From: Amarolinea aalborgensis
GTDB taxonomy: Bacteria; Chloroflexota; Anaerolineae; SSC4; Amarolineaceae
Length of the DNA stretch: 48,611 bases
Assembly (NCBI RefSeq): GCF_900491745.1
Contig: NZ_UETR01000022.1
Span: 1 to 48,611 of the forward strand
Reading direction: 5' to 3'
Positions 31,610 to 40,029 of the stretch are shown here, one piece after another; position 1 is the first letter of the stretch; each line of letters opens with the position of its first letter. Both the position numbers and the translations under genes were made by a program. The notes under the pieces are model-generated. The model did not search any database. It was given only the letters and a program-made list of their open reading frames with translations, and was not told where the DNA came from.

Positions 31610-34024
31610 ATGCGATCTTGCTCTGCCTGTCAGTATGAAAATCCGGATGACGCCCTCTTTTGCGCCAAGTGCCAGACGCCGCTGACCGCGCCAGCGCCAT
31701 CGCCGCCGGGGGCCGGCGTCAACGTAGGCGGCGACGCCGGCGTCGTGCGCGTGCACGACGAATCGCGCACGGTGAACAACATTACGATCAGCATCGCGCC
31801 CCAGAAGCTGGCCGACCTGATCCGCGTCAGCGGGCAAGAAACCGGCGCGGCTGTTGACGCGGAAAGCCTGGCGCTGGCCGGCGGCGCGCTGGCGGCCGAG
31901 ATCAAGCTCGATTTGAACGAATTTGTTGTCGGCGCCGAGGAACTGGAGATGGTGCAGCGGGTGTTCGTCGCCCCGCCCGGCCTGGATGCGGCCCACGCGG
32001 CGTTGACCCGGCGCCTGCTGGTGCTGACGGGCGCGCCTGGCAGCGGCTGCTACACCACGGCCCTGGCCCTGGCGCTGCAGCTGCGCGATCAGCAGGCCCG
32101 GCATGGCCCGGCGCCGCGCCTCTGCACCTTGCCCCAGCGCCTGGTCGTCTCCACGCGCAGCCTGCTAAGCGGCGAGCAGGCGGCTCACGCCATCCTCATG
32201 GTTTACGATCAGGGTGAGACGGCCAGCGCCATGGCGCGGGAGCTCAGCGAGGAGCGCCAGCAGCCATCAGTCACGCGCATTCGCGCCACTCTTGCGCAGG
32301 TCAACAGCACCTTGATCCTGGTGTGCAGCCAAACTTCGCCGTTAGTGGCCAACGCCGGCGTGCGTCACGCCTTGCACGAAGCCGGCGCGCTGGTCGAGAT
32401 CGGCATGCCGCCGCCAGCCCAGGTTTTGGAGCGCCACGTGACCTGGGCAGTTGGCGATGAGACCTGGCAGCAGCTGCGCGCTGGCCTGCGGGAGCGCGTG
32501 GAATGGCTGGCCCAACGCCTGCGCCTGCCGCGGCGGATTGCCAAATTCGCCCAGTTCTATGCGCGCAGCCTGGCTGAGCAGTGCCGGCCGGATGACGTGG
32601 AGGCGAACTGGCGATTGGCCGAGCGCCTGGTAGCGACCGCGCTCGACGTGCGCGCAGAGGCCCGCGCGTTGTTCAAGGGCCTCGCGGATGACCGCTTGCG
32701 TTGGTTGGCCGTGACGCTCTGCCTGTTTCACGACGCCCGCCTGACCGACTTCTGGCGGCTGTATGATCTGCTGTGCGCGCATGGACTGGCCGTGCAGGAG
32801 AGCCGTCAACCGTCCGTCCCCGCCGCATCCTCGGCCGCGGCAGCGCCCACGCCGGCGAACGCGCCGCCAACGCCTCTGCCCAGTCTCTTTGCCGACAACG
32901 ATGCGGACCTGCTGCTGGCCGTGCATGGCGAGGTGGTGTCGGTGGAGGCGCGCCTGGAAACAGGCGTGGCGCTGGTGCGCCGCGTGCGTTTCGAGGATGC
33001 TGAGCTGCAGCCGGCCATGCTGGGCTTTTTGCAGGAGAACCATCACGCGCTGCTGCTCGGTCTGGCGCCGATGCTGGAAACGTTGGTCAAAGAGGGCAAC
33101 CTGGAGGTGCGGATCGCGGCCGCACGCGCGCTCGGCGCCATCGGCACGTTGGACTTCGGTCGCCTGCTGCAGCCGGTGCTCGAACGCTGGCGGGACAGCG
33201 ACGCCGCCTTCTTGCGCGCGACCGTGGGTTACGCGCTGGATGCCGTGCTGGCTGAAGGAGGCGCAGGCGCCGAGGCGCTGCAAATGCTGCACACCTGGAT
33301 TGAGACGCGGCCCACGGGCGGCGATCGTTGGAAGCGGCAGTGGACCGTGGCGGCCGCGCTCAAGATCGTCGGGCAGCAGCGCATTGACCTGGCGCTGACG
33401 GAACTCAAACGCCTGGGGCTGGCTTTTCACCTGGTGAAAGACCGCGACGCAGTGGGCCAGGTGCTGCCCGCCTTCAGCTTCACCCTGGTGGTGCTCAGTC
33501 TGCAAGGGCATTTGCGGCCGGTGCTGCGTGCGCTGACCGAGTGGATGCACGCCGCGGAACTCCCCAGTCACACGCTGCGGCTGACCGCGGCGCTGGCCTG
33601 GGCGCAGGTGATGGATGTGTATGACGATCTGGCGCAGGCGGAACGCCAGCGCGCCACGGGCGGGCCGTATCATGAGATGACGCGCCTGGCGCTGGCGGGC
33701 GAGGAAATGAGTCTACTGGTAGACAGCGTGACGCAGGCGTTTCTGGGCTGGTACGGGGTGTGGCAGCAGAATCAGCGGCAGCACCGCGTGGTGCTCGACA
33801 TCCTGCAAACATGGGCGGAGGATGCTGCGGAGCATGAGCCTGCGCGTGCGGCCGTTCAACAATTGATCGAGCAGGTGTGGCGGCGCCTGGCGCAGGGGCC
33901 AGTGCGCAACGCGCCGCGCTACTTCGAGACCGGCCTGCAGCGCTGGCGCGCCGACCGCCGCCGTCACCCTGGCGCCGCAGCGCTGTCCGAGGCGCTGTTG
34001 GCACGCGCCGTGAGCAAGAACTGA
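31610..34024 (+). CDS. Zinc-ribbon, degenerate P-loop, HEAT-repeat protein
   Basis: An 804-residue protein of unknown family. The N-terminal zinc ribbon has C4, C7, C18 and C21. A P-loop-like segment TGAPGSGCYTTALALAL (about 140-156) keeps the glycines but has C-Y where Lys is expected; LILVCSQTS may be Walker B-like. A helical middle and an A/P-rich linker (about 425-450) follow. The C-terminal alpha-solenoid contains a HEAT-like repeat (LEVRIAAARALGAIGTL). The layout is reminiscent of STAND-type ATPases with a disabled ATP site. AAGGAG precedes ATG 31610. It lies between cas6 and SPFH genes; all three downstream partners share zinc ribbons or coiled coils. Confidence 0.65.
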   Translation: MRSCSACQYENPDDALFCAKCQTPLTAPAPSPPGAGVNVGGDAGVVRVHDESRTVNNITISIAPQKLADLIRVSGQETGAAVDAESLALAGGALAAEIKLDLNEFVVGAEELEMVQRVFVAPPGLDAAHAALTRRLLVLTGAPGSGCYTTALALALQLRDQQARHGPAPRLCTLPQRLVVSTRSLLSGEQAAHAILMVYDQGETASAMARELSEERQQPSVTRIRATLAQVNSTLILVCSQTSPLVANAGVRHALHEAGALVEIGMPPPAQVLERHVTWAVGDETWQQLRAGLRERVEWLAQRLRLPRRIAKFAQFYARSLAEQCRPDDVEANWRLAERLVATALDVRAEARALFKGLADDRLRWLAVTLCLFHDARLTDFWRLYDLLCAHGLAVQESRQPSVPAASSAAAAPTPANAPPTPLPSLFADNDADLLLAVHGEVVSVEARLETGVALVRRVRFEDAELQPAMLGFLQENHHALLLGLAPMLETLVKEGNLEVRIAAARALGAIGTLDFGRLLQPVLERWRDSDAAFLRATVGYALDAVLAEGGAGAEALQMLHTWIETRPTGGDRWKRQWTVAAALKIVGQQRIDLALTELKRLGLAFHLVKDRDAVGQVLPAFSFTLVVLSLQGHLRPVLRALTEWMHAAELPSHTLRLTAALAWAQVMDVYDDLAQAERQRATGGPYHEMTRLALAGEEMSLLVDSVTQAFLGWYGVWQQNQRQHRVVLDILQTWAEDAAEHEPARAAVQQLIEQVWRRLAQGPVRNAPRYFETGLQRWRADRRRHPGAAALSEALLARAVSKN

Positions 34025-34126
34025 ACCGCGCAGACGCCAAGTTCGCAAGGCACGCCCCGCAGGGACGCCGGAACTTAGCTGGCACGGCGTCGGATACGAC
34101 GAGTGGAATGTGCGGGGCAAGCTCAA

Positions 34127-34191
34127 TCGTCCCTACGGGACGACATGCGTAACGCCGAATCTCGGCTAAGGGCAGGCGTCCCTACGGGACG
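34127..34191. repeat. Paired short palindromes in the intergenic gap
   Basis: CGTCCCTACGGGACG occurs twice (about 34128-34142 and 34177-34191); the second is followed by ACTTTTC and could terminate transcription of the zinc-ribbon gene. A degenerate copy is seen within coding DNA near 10963. They are probably short dispersed palindromes. Confidence 0.6.
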
Positions 34192-34232
34192 ACTTTTCTG
34201 TCACTTGTTTTCTAGCAGAGGAGTACATGACG

Positions 34233-35489
34233 ATGGCAAACGAAAATTATCTATTGAACAGCCAGGCCGTGCAGGCGCTGGATGTGGTCGAACTGCGCGA
34301 ATTTGTCCGCAGCCAGATGGATTTGAGCGGGATGATGCTGTTTATCTGTAAGCGCATTGGCCAACAGCCGGTGCCGCAGCGCGTCCTGCGCGCCAGCGAC
34401 AAGCTGTCTACGCTTGATCGCGCCAGGCTGCAGATGCAGCTGCGCAACGACGATGAGCGCACGATTGGCTATCTCGTCAACCTGGAAGAGGCGCGGCCAT
34501 TCGAGACCAAAGCCAACTTTCGCCTGGGCGATCGTGTGTCGGAGCTGAACGCCACGATCAAGCTCTATTTTCACATTCTCGACCCGGAGAAGATCGTGCG
34601 CAACATCAACCAGGACCCGCTGAAGCGCCTGTGCGAGGAGATCGGCGCGGAGCTGCAGAAATTCTTTAGTACGCTGCTGCGCTACCAGGAGATTGACACC
34701 AACCTGGCAAAGGGCGAAGCGATGGCCATGGCCCTGGGCGACCGGCCGCATCTCGGGCTAGGCGTGGAGAAAGTGGCGTTGGATTTTGAGCTGCCCGAAG
34801 CGGTGCGCAAATCGCTGGAGGAAATTGTGGCGATTCAGATCAAGCGCGATCTGGAGGCGCAGAAGCAGCGCGACTTGCAGGACAGCCTGGATCAACTGGA
34901 GAGCCAGAAGAGCCAGGATATTCGCAAGGAGGAGATCGCAGTGGAAATCGCCCAGGCGACGCTGGATGCCAGCCGAAAGAAACTGCAAAGCCAGATCCAA
35001 CGTGAAGAGATGGAGGCGGAGGCCGAGAAGGCGCGTGAGAGCCACCGCATGGAGGCGGAAACGCGGCGCAAAGAGCACGAGCTGCGTTTGTTGGCGATGC
35101 AGATGGAACACATGGACCCCAAAAACCCCGCCTCTTTGCTGGTGCAAGACCCGGAGTTTCGCCGCAGCTATCTGCAGATGGTGCATACCCAGGAAATGGA
35201 AAAAATCCGCCGCATGGCTGATATGCAGGTGCAGCAGATGGACCAGGATAAGCAGCTCGAACTGCGCTACGCCGAGGCGCGGCTGCAGTTGATCCAGGAG
35301 TTTCTACAGAGGAAGGGCGACATTCTCGAACAAGAGGAGTTGGAACGCCTGGTGGATATGCTGGACAAGGGCCGGCCAGACGTGGGGACGGGCAGTCGTC
35401 GCCTGTTGACGGCCGCGCCACCCCCCGCGGCGTCTGCGGCCCGCCCTGGGGACGATGAACCGATCGAAGGAGAGTGGGCCGCCGAATGA
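34233..35489 (+). CDS. SPFH (band 7)-like coiled-coil protein
   Basis: A 418-residue protein. Residues about 70-185 read as an SPFH/band 7 domain: FRLGDRVSELNATIKLYFHI, DPEKIVRNINQD, LGVEKVALDFELPEAVRKSL. This is followed by long charged coiled coils (about 190-290 and 310-380, EAEAEKARESHRMEAETRRK) and a P/A-rich tail. No zinc ribbon or membrane helix is present. SPFH proteins oligomerise as membrane scaffolds. The start is ATG 34233, nine bases after AGAGGAG; ATG 34227 is too close to that site. The stop TGA lies inside a REP-like repeat motif, suggesting the repeat replaced the original end. Confidence 0.7.
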   Translation: MANENYLLNSQAVQALDVVELREFVRSQMDLSGMMLFICKRIGQQPVPQRVLRASDKLSTLDRARLQMQLRNDDERTIGYLVNLEEARPFETKANFRLGDRVSELNATIKLYFHILDPEKIVRNINQDPLKRLCEEIGAELQKFFSTLLRYQEIDTNLAKGEAMAMALGDRPHLGLGVEKVALDFELPEAVRKSLEEIVAIQIKRDLEAQKQRDLQDSLDQLESQKSQDIRKEEIAVEIAQATLDASRKKLQSQIQREEMEAEAEKARESHRMEAETRRKEHELRLLAMQMEHMDPKNPASLLVQDPEFRRSYLQMVHTQEMEKIRRMADMQVQQMDQDKQLELRYAEARLQLIQEFLQRKGDILEQEELERLVDMLDKGRPDVGTGSRRLLTAAPPPAASAARPGDDEPIEGEWAAE

Positions 35490-36240
35490 ATTCACGGCGC
35501 AGGGGCGCGCCGGCGCAGCCGCCCGCCGAATGAATTCGGGGCGCAGGGGCGTGCCGCCACAAGGCCGGCCTGCGCCGGCCGCGGTCGCGTCTACGCAGGT
35601 AGACGCCCGGCGGAACGCCAATCAGGTGCGATTTCAATCGCTGCGCCGGCGGCGATGGCCGTCCATGCCGGCGCAATCGCCCGCCGAATGAATTCGGGGC
35701 GCAGGGGCGTGCCGCCACAAGGCCGGCCTGCGCCGGCCGCGGTCGCGTCTACGCTTGCCCTGAGCAAAGTCCGTGCCGGCGCAGCCGCCCGCCGAATGAA
35801 TTCGGGGCGCAGGGGCGTGCCGCCACAAGGCCGGCCTGCGCCGGCCGCGGTCGCATCTACGCAGGTAGACGCCCGGCGGAACGCCAATCAGGTGCGATTT
35901 CAATCGCCGACCCGCGCCGGCCGCCATCGCGTCTACGCAGGTAGACGCCCGGCGGAACGCCCATCAGGTGCGATTTCAATCGCCAACCCGCGCCGGCCGC
36001 GGTCGCGTCTACGCAGGTAGACGCCTGGCGGAACGCCCATCAGGTGCGATTTCAATCGCCGGCCTGCGCCGGCCGCGGTCGCGTCTACGCAGGTAGACGC
36101 CCGGCGGAACGCCCATTAGGTGCGATTTCAATCGCCCACGCGCGCCAACCCGCGCCGGCCGCCATCGCGTCTACGCAGGTAGACGCCTGGCGGAACGCCC
36201 ATCAGGTGCGATTTCAATCGCCCGGCGGAGGTGAATTCGA
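35478..36240 (+). repeat. REP-like palindromic repeat field, left part
   Basis: Composite units of about 76 bases (longer, about 150, when an extra module is present) stacked in tandem. Modules recur in order: GCCGAATGAATTCGGGGC; a GGCCGGCCTGCGCCGGCC palindrome; the hairpin GCGTCTACGCAGGTAGACGC; CCGGCGGAACGCC; and the palindrome GCGATTTCAATCGC. Hairpin copies start at 35929, 36005, 36081 and 36167, among others. One unit is broken near 35755 by a CTTGCCCTGAGCAAAGTCC sequence. Six complete hairpin copies lie here. They frame the Y1 transposase gene at 36260. Confidence 0.85.
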
Positions 36241-36259
36241 TCGCAAAAGGAGGTGTATT

Positions 36260-36730
36260 GTGAGACGCAACAAGTTATGTCTTTTCTTGCATTTGGTCTG
36301 GGTCACATGGGACCGGCTGCCCATGATTACGCCCGATATCGAACGGTATCTGTATCGGGAAATCGAGAGCGAGGCGATCAAGATGCGGTGCATTGTGCTG
36401 GCGCTGAACGGGACAGCGAATCATGTACATGTGCTCCTCATCATGCCGACTACTGTGACAATTGCCGAGATAACAAAGCAGATCAAAGGCGCTTCCTCCC
36501 ATTTTGTCAACGAGGTGCTGCACCCGGAGACGCCGTTCAAGTGGCAAGGCAGCTACGGCGCATTCACCGTGAGCCGATGGGACGTGGATAAAATCGTGGC
36601 ATACGTCAAGAACCAGAAGCAGCATCATGCGGCTGAAACCTTGATCGCAGAGTGGGAGGAGACGTACGAAGAGGTGACGATGGATGAGGCGGAGGCGCCT
36701 TCGATGTCGGCCGCGCCGCCCGCCGAATGA
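36260..36730 (+). CDS. REP-associated tyrosine (Y1, IS200-like) transposase, RAYT
   Basis: A 156-residue Y1 transposase of the HUH family. LHLVWVTWDRLPMITPD begins the domain, NHVHVLL at about 54-60 gives the metal-binding H55-V-H57, and Y115 in IVAYVKNQKQHH is the catalytic tyrosine. It would nick and join single-stranded DNA at hairpins. The start is GTG 36260 after AAAAGGAGGTG. It sits in the middle of a field of palindromic repeats, the arrangement that defines RAYT/REP pairs. Its last residues and stop codon are supplied by the repeat motif GCCGAATGAATTC. Confidence 0.85.
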   Translation: MRRNKLCLFLHLVWVTWDRLPMITPDIERYLYREIESEAIKMRCIVLALNGTANHVHVLLIMPTTVTIAEITKQIKGASSHFVNEVLHPETPFKWQGSYGAFTVSRWDVDKIVAYVKNQKQHHAAETLIAEWEETYEEVTMDEAEAPSMSAAPPAE

Positions 36731-37655
36731 ATTCGGGGCGAAAGGGCGTGACGACCGCGGTCGCGTCTACGCAGGTAGACGCCCGGCGGAACGCCCTTTA
36801 GGTGCGATTTCAATCGCCCACGCGCGCCGGCCGCGATGGCCGTCCATGTCGGCCGCGCCGCCGAATGAATTCGGGGCGAAAGGGCGTACCGCCACAAGGC
36901 CGGCCTGCGCCGGCCGCCATCGCGTCTACGCAGGTAGACGCCCGGCGGAACGCCCATCAGGTGCGATTTCAATCGTCGGCCTGCGCCGGCCGCCATCGCG
37001 TCTACGCAGGTAGACGCCCGGCGGAACGCCCATCAGGTGCGATTTCAATCGCCCACCCGCGCCGGCCGCGATGGCCGTCCATGCCGGCCGCGCCGCCGAA
37101 TGAATTCGGGGCGAAAGGGCGTACCGCCACAAGGCCGGCCTGCGCCGGCCGCCATCGCGTCTACGCAGGTAGACGCCTAGCGGAACGCCCATCAGGTGCG
37201 ATTTCAATCGCCGACCCGCGCCGGCCGCGATGGCCGTCCATGCCGGCAGCCGCCCGCCGAATGAATTCGGGGCGCAGGGGCGTGCCGCCACAAGGCCGGC
37301 CTGCGCCGGCCGCCATCGCGTCTACGCAGGTAGACGCCCGGCGGAACGCCCATCAGGCGCGATTTCAATCGCCAACCCGCGCCGGCCGCGATGGCCGTCC
37401 ATGCCGGCGCAGCCGCCCGCCGAATGAATTCGGGGCGAAAGGGCGTGACGACCGCGGTCGCGTCTACGCAGGTAGACGCCCGGCGGAACGCCCATCAGGT
37501 GCGATTTCAATCGCCGGCCTGCACCGGCCGCCATCGCGTCCACGCCGGTGGACGCCCGGCGGTACGCCCGTCAGGTGCGATTTCAATCGCTGCGCCGGCC
37601 AGCATCGCGTCCACGCCGGTAGACGCCCGGCGGAACGCCCATCAGGTGCGACCTC
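36719..37655 (+). repeat. REP-like palindromic repeat field, right part
   Basis: At least eight more copies of the GCGTCTACGCAGGTAGACGC hairpin unit with GCGATTTCAATCGC palindromes, plus five NEFG-type GAATGAATTCGGGGC modules. The last two units (near 37535 and 37605) are variants with CCACGCCGGT in the hairpin, and the final unit decays into GCGACCTCGGTCGC. The field ends about 45 bases before the zinc-ribbon SPFH gene. The region is open in several frames only because the repeats lack stops; I see no gene. Confidence 0.85.
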
Positions 37656-37698
37656 GGTCGCTCGAATCTCGAATCGTGAGTATAGAAAGGATCTGACC

Positions 37699-39867
37699 AT
37701 GTCTACGATTGCGTGTCCGTCGTGCCGGCGCAGTGTGCCGGCCGACGCCAAGTTCTGCCCCTACTGCCGCGCCGCGCTGGCGACGGCCTCGTTGACGTGT
37801 TCATCATGTCACAAGGCGATCCCGGCCGACGCTCACTTCTGTCCGTTTTGCCGCGCGCCCGTGGCCGCGCAGCGCGCGCCGATCCAGGAGAACCGCTGGG
37901 CGCGCGGCGCAGATGACTTTGCCACGCGGGTGGATGTCCACGACGTGCCCGGCTTTTTCAGCAAGTCGCTGGTGGTGGAACCAGGCGTGCGCGCGTTGAT
38001 CCTGGAGGATGGCGTGGCTGCAGCCGGGCAGCTGGGCGCGGGACGCTATACACTGCACACCTTCTTGGGCGCGCTGCATTGGCCGGGCGCGCCCAACCGG
38101 TTTACGGCGATCCTCGTAGATGCCGGCGACGTGTCGCTGACTTTCGAGCTGAGCGGCTTGTTCACCAGCGACCCAATCCCGGTGGCGTTGACCGCAACCG
38201 TGCTGCTGCGGTTGACCGATACGCAAGCTTTTCTGGTCAATGTGTTGAAAGGGCAAACCCAGATGAGCGTGGGCGCCCTGCGCGCCTTGCTGGCGGGTGA
38301 GGTCACGGAGGCTTGTCGCACCGTGATGGCGACTTGCGCGGCGGCCGATCTGACCGGCGCCAATGACCCGCGCAGCCGCCTGGAGAGCGAAATTGGCGGC
38401 CGGCTGGCGCTCACGCTGGCGCGCTGGGGATTGGCCTTTGTGAGCCTGCGCACGGCCGATTATCGCAGCGAGCGACTGGAAGGGGTGCGCCAGTTGCAGG
38501 GCGAGTACTGGCTGCTGGTCAGCGAAGCGGAGGCCAAGCTGCACGGCCGCCAACGCCTGGCCGATGTGTTTTCCGCGCAGGCTATCCAGGAAGTGGCTGA
38601 GGAAGTCCGTCAGGTGGCCGTGCATCGCGAACGTGTGCGTGTGTGGGCGCAGCTGCGTGAGGTGCTGCTCTCGGACCGCATGGATGAAATTCACAATGCC
38701 GAGGCGCTGGCTGCGATGGTGGCCGAGGTGGATCGCACGCACGCGCTGCGTGAGCACGAGATCAGCACGCTGAAGCAGCTGCTGGCCGAGCAGGGCGCCG
38801 ATCGCCAGGCCGGCCGCGCGCATCTGTTGGCGCGTGTGGAGTTGGAGCGCCAGCGCGAGGTGCGCCTGGGTGACTTGGCGCTGCGCAAAGATATCGAGCA
38901 GGTGGAACTGACGCGCAACCAGGAGATCGAGAGTCAGCGCCTGCAGGGGATGATGGCGCTGGAAACGCGACGCTGGCAGGCGGAGTTGGACCGGCGCACG
39001 CAGGAGGCTGCGGTGCAGCGCGCACAGCAGAGCGCCGCGCAGGCCGCGCAACGTGAAGGCAAGCTGCAAGATGCCTTGAGCGAGCTGGAGATCGCCAAGG
39101 CCAAGGCCAAAACCCAGGCGGAACTTGATCGCCTGGAGCGCGAGGAAGATCGCCTGGATGTGGAATTGGGCGCGCTGGCCCTGGAGCGTATGCAGGCGGT
39201 GCGGCGCAAGGAAGACGCCGAACGTATGCGCATGGAGTTGGAGCGCAAGGCCGCCGAAATCCAGCAGGAGGTGGCGCGCGCCACCGCGGACCTGGAGCGG
39301 CGGCTGCGCGAGGAGGCGGAGCGCCATCGCCTGGAAATGGAACGCAAGCGGCATGAGTTGGAGCAGGAACGCCAGCGCCAGGAGTTCGAGATCACGCGCA
39401 CCCGTACGCTGGCCGAGCAGGGCGTGGCCGGGCTGATGGCGTTGGCGACGACGCCGGAGCAGGCGCGGCTGCTGAAGGATGTGGCGCTGCTGGCGCAGGC
39501 GCGCGACCTGTCGCCCGCACAGTTGGAAATGGTCATGGCCGCGCTGTCGCCCGATCTGGCGCGCGCGCTGGGAGAGAAGTTCAAAGCGCAAGCCGCGAGC
39601 GGGGAAGCTGGTCAGGCGCAGCCGGTATACGAACGCTTGTTAGCCGAAATGAAGGCGATGGGCGCGGAGCAGGCGGCCTTGCGAGAACGCTATGCCGAGC
39701 GCATGCAGGCATGTATGAGAAAGGCATGGACACAGCCCTGGGCACCGCGCAGGCCAACGCCGACGCATGGAGCCGGTGACGCCGACGGTGATTCTGCCGT
39801 CGGCGCCTGGCCCAACGCCCACGCGACGCGCGCGTCGCCGGCCGGCGTCCATCCATGGGACGGCTGA
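37699..39867 (+). CDS. Double zinc-ribbon SPFH (band 7) coiled-coil protein
   Basis: A 722-residue protein. Two zinc ribbons at the start (C6/C9/C20/C23 and C34/C37/C48/C51) precede an SPFH/band 7 domain (about 78-290; GFFSKSLVVEPGVRALILED, GRYTLHTFLGAL, LTATVLLRLTDTQAF). Very long coiled coils follow (about 300-600, alternating E/R/Q-rich). AAAGGA lies 7 bases before ATG 37699. The last 50 residues, after RMQ, read poorly. In a -1 frame the text continues plausibly (MYEKGMDTALGTAQANADAW), implying a one-base loss near 39706-39710. It probably forms a membrane-associated or cytosolic ring scaffold. Confidence 0.75.
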   Translation: MSTIACPSCRRSVPADAKFCPYCRAALATASLTCSSCHKAIPADAHFCPFCRAPVAAQRAPIQENRWARGADDFATRVDVHDVPGFFSKSLVVEPGVRALILEDGVAAAGQLGAGRYTLHTFLGALHWPGAPNRFTAILVDAGDVSLTFELSGLFTSDPIPVALTATVLLRLTDTQAFLVNVLKGQTQMSVGALRALLAGEVTEACRTVMATCAAADLTGANDPRSRLESEIGGRLALTLARWGLAFVSLRTADYRSERLEGVRQLQGEYWLLVSEAEAKLHGRQRLADVFSAQAIQEVAEEVRQVAVHRERVRVWAQLREVLLSDRMDEIHNAEALAAMVAEVDRTHALREHEISTLKQLLAEQGADRQAGRAHLLARVELERQREVRLGDLALRKDIEQVELTRNQEIESQRLQGMMALETRRWQAELDRRTQEAAVQRAQQSAAQAAQREGKLQDALSELEIAKAKAKTQAELDRLEREEDRLDVELGALALERMQAVRRKEDAERMRMELERKAAEIQQEVARATADLERRLREEAERHRLEMERKRHELEQERQRQEFEITRTRTLAEQGVAGLMALATTPEQARLLKDVALLAQARDLSPAQLEMVMAALSPDLARALGEKFKAQAASGEAGQAQPVYERLLAEMKAMGAEQAALRERYAERMQACMRKAWTQPWAPRRPTPTHGAGDADGDSAVGAWPNAHATRASPAGVHPWDG

Positions 39868-40027
39868 CGAGCGCACGCGGAACGATGACGAGGACGAGGA
39901 TGCGGCCGACGATGAGACCGCAAGCGATGAAACGAGCGCGGCGGGAGATCGCGTCACCTGCCCGCGCTGCCAGAAGCAGACGCCCGCCGGCCGCAGCTTC
40001 TGCATCCACTGCGGGGAGGATCTGTAA
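39767..40027 (+). CDS. Acidic linker plus zinc ribbon, probably displaced C-terminus of the SPFH protein
   Basis: An 86-residue frame: a P/T/R-rich start, an acidic stretch (NDDEDEDAADDETASDETSA), and a C-terminal zinc ribbon CPRCQKQTPAGRSFCIHC. It ends 2 bases before the reverse transcriptase ATG. It overlaps the SPFH gene's unconvincing 3' end in another frame. I read it as the true C-terminal tail separated by frameshift(s); a separately translated small protein is the alternative. Confidence 0.5.
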   Translation: MEPVTPTVILPSAPGPTPTRRARRRPASIHGTADERTRNDDEDEDAADDETASDETSAAGDRVTCPRCQKQTPAGRSFCIHCGEDL

Positions 40028-40029
40028 CC

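Noticed and set aside
36802..37698. Upstream extension of the zinc-ribbon SPFH frame by about 300 residues
   Set aside because: It only translates the REP-like repeats (AGRHRVYAGRRPAERP); ATG 37699 has a good ribosome site and starts the first zinc ribbon.
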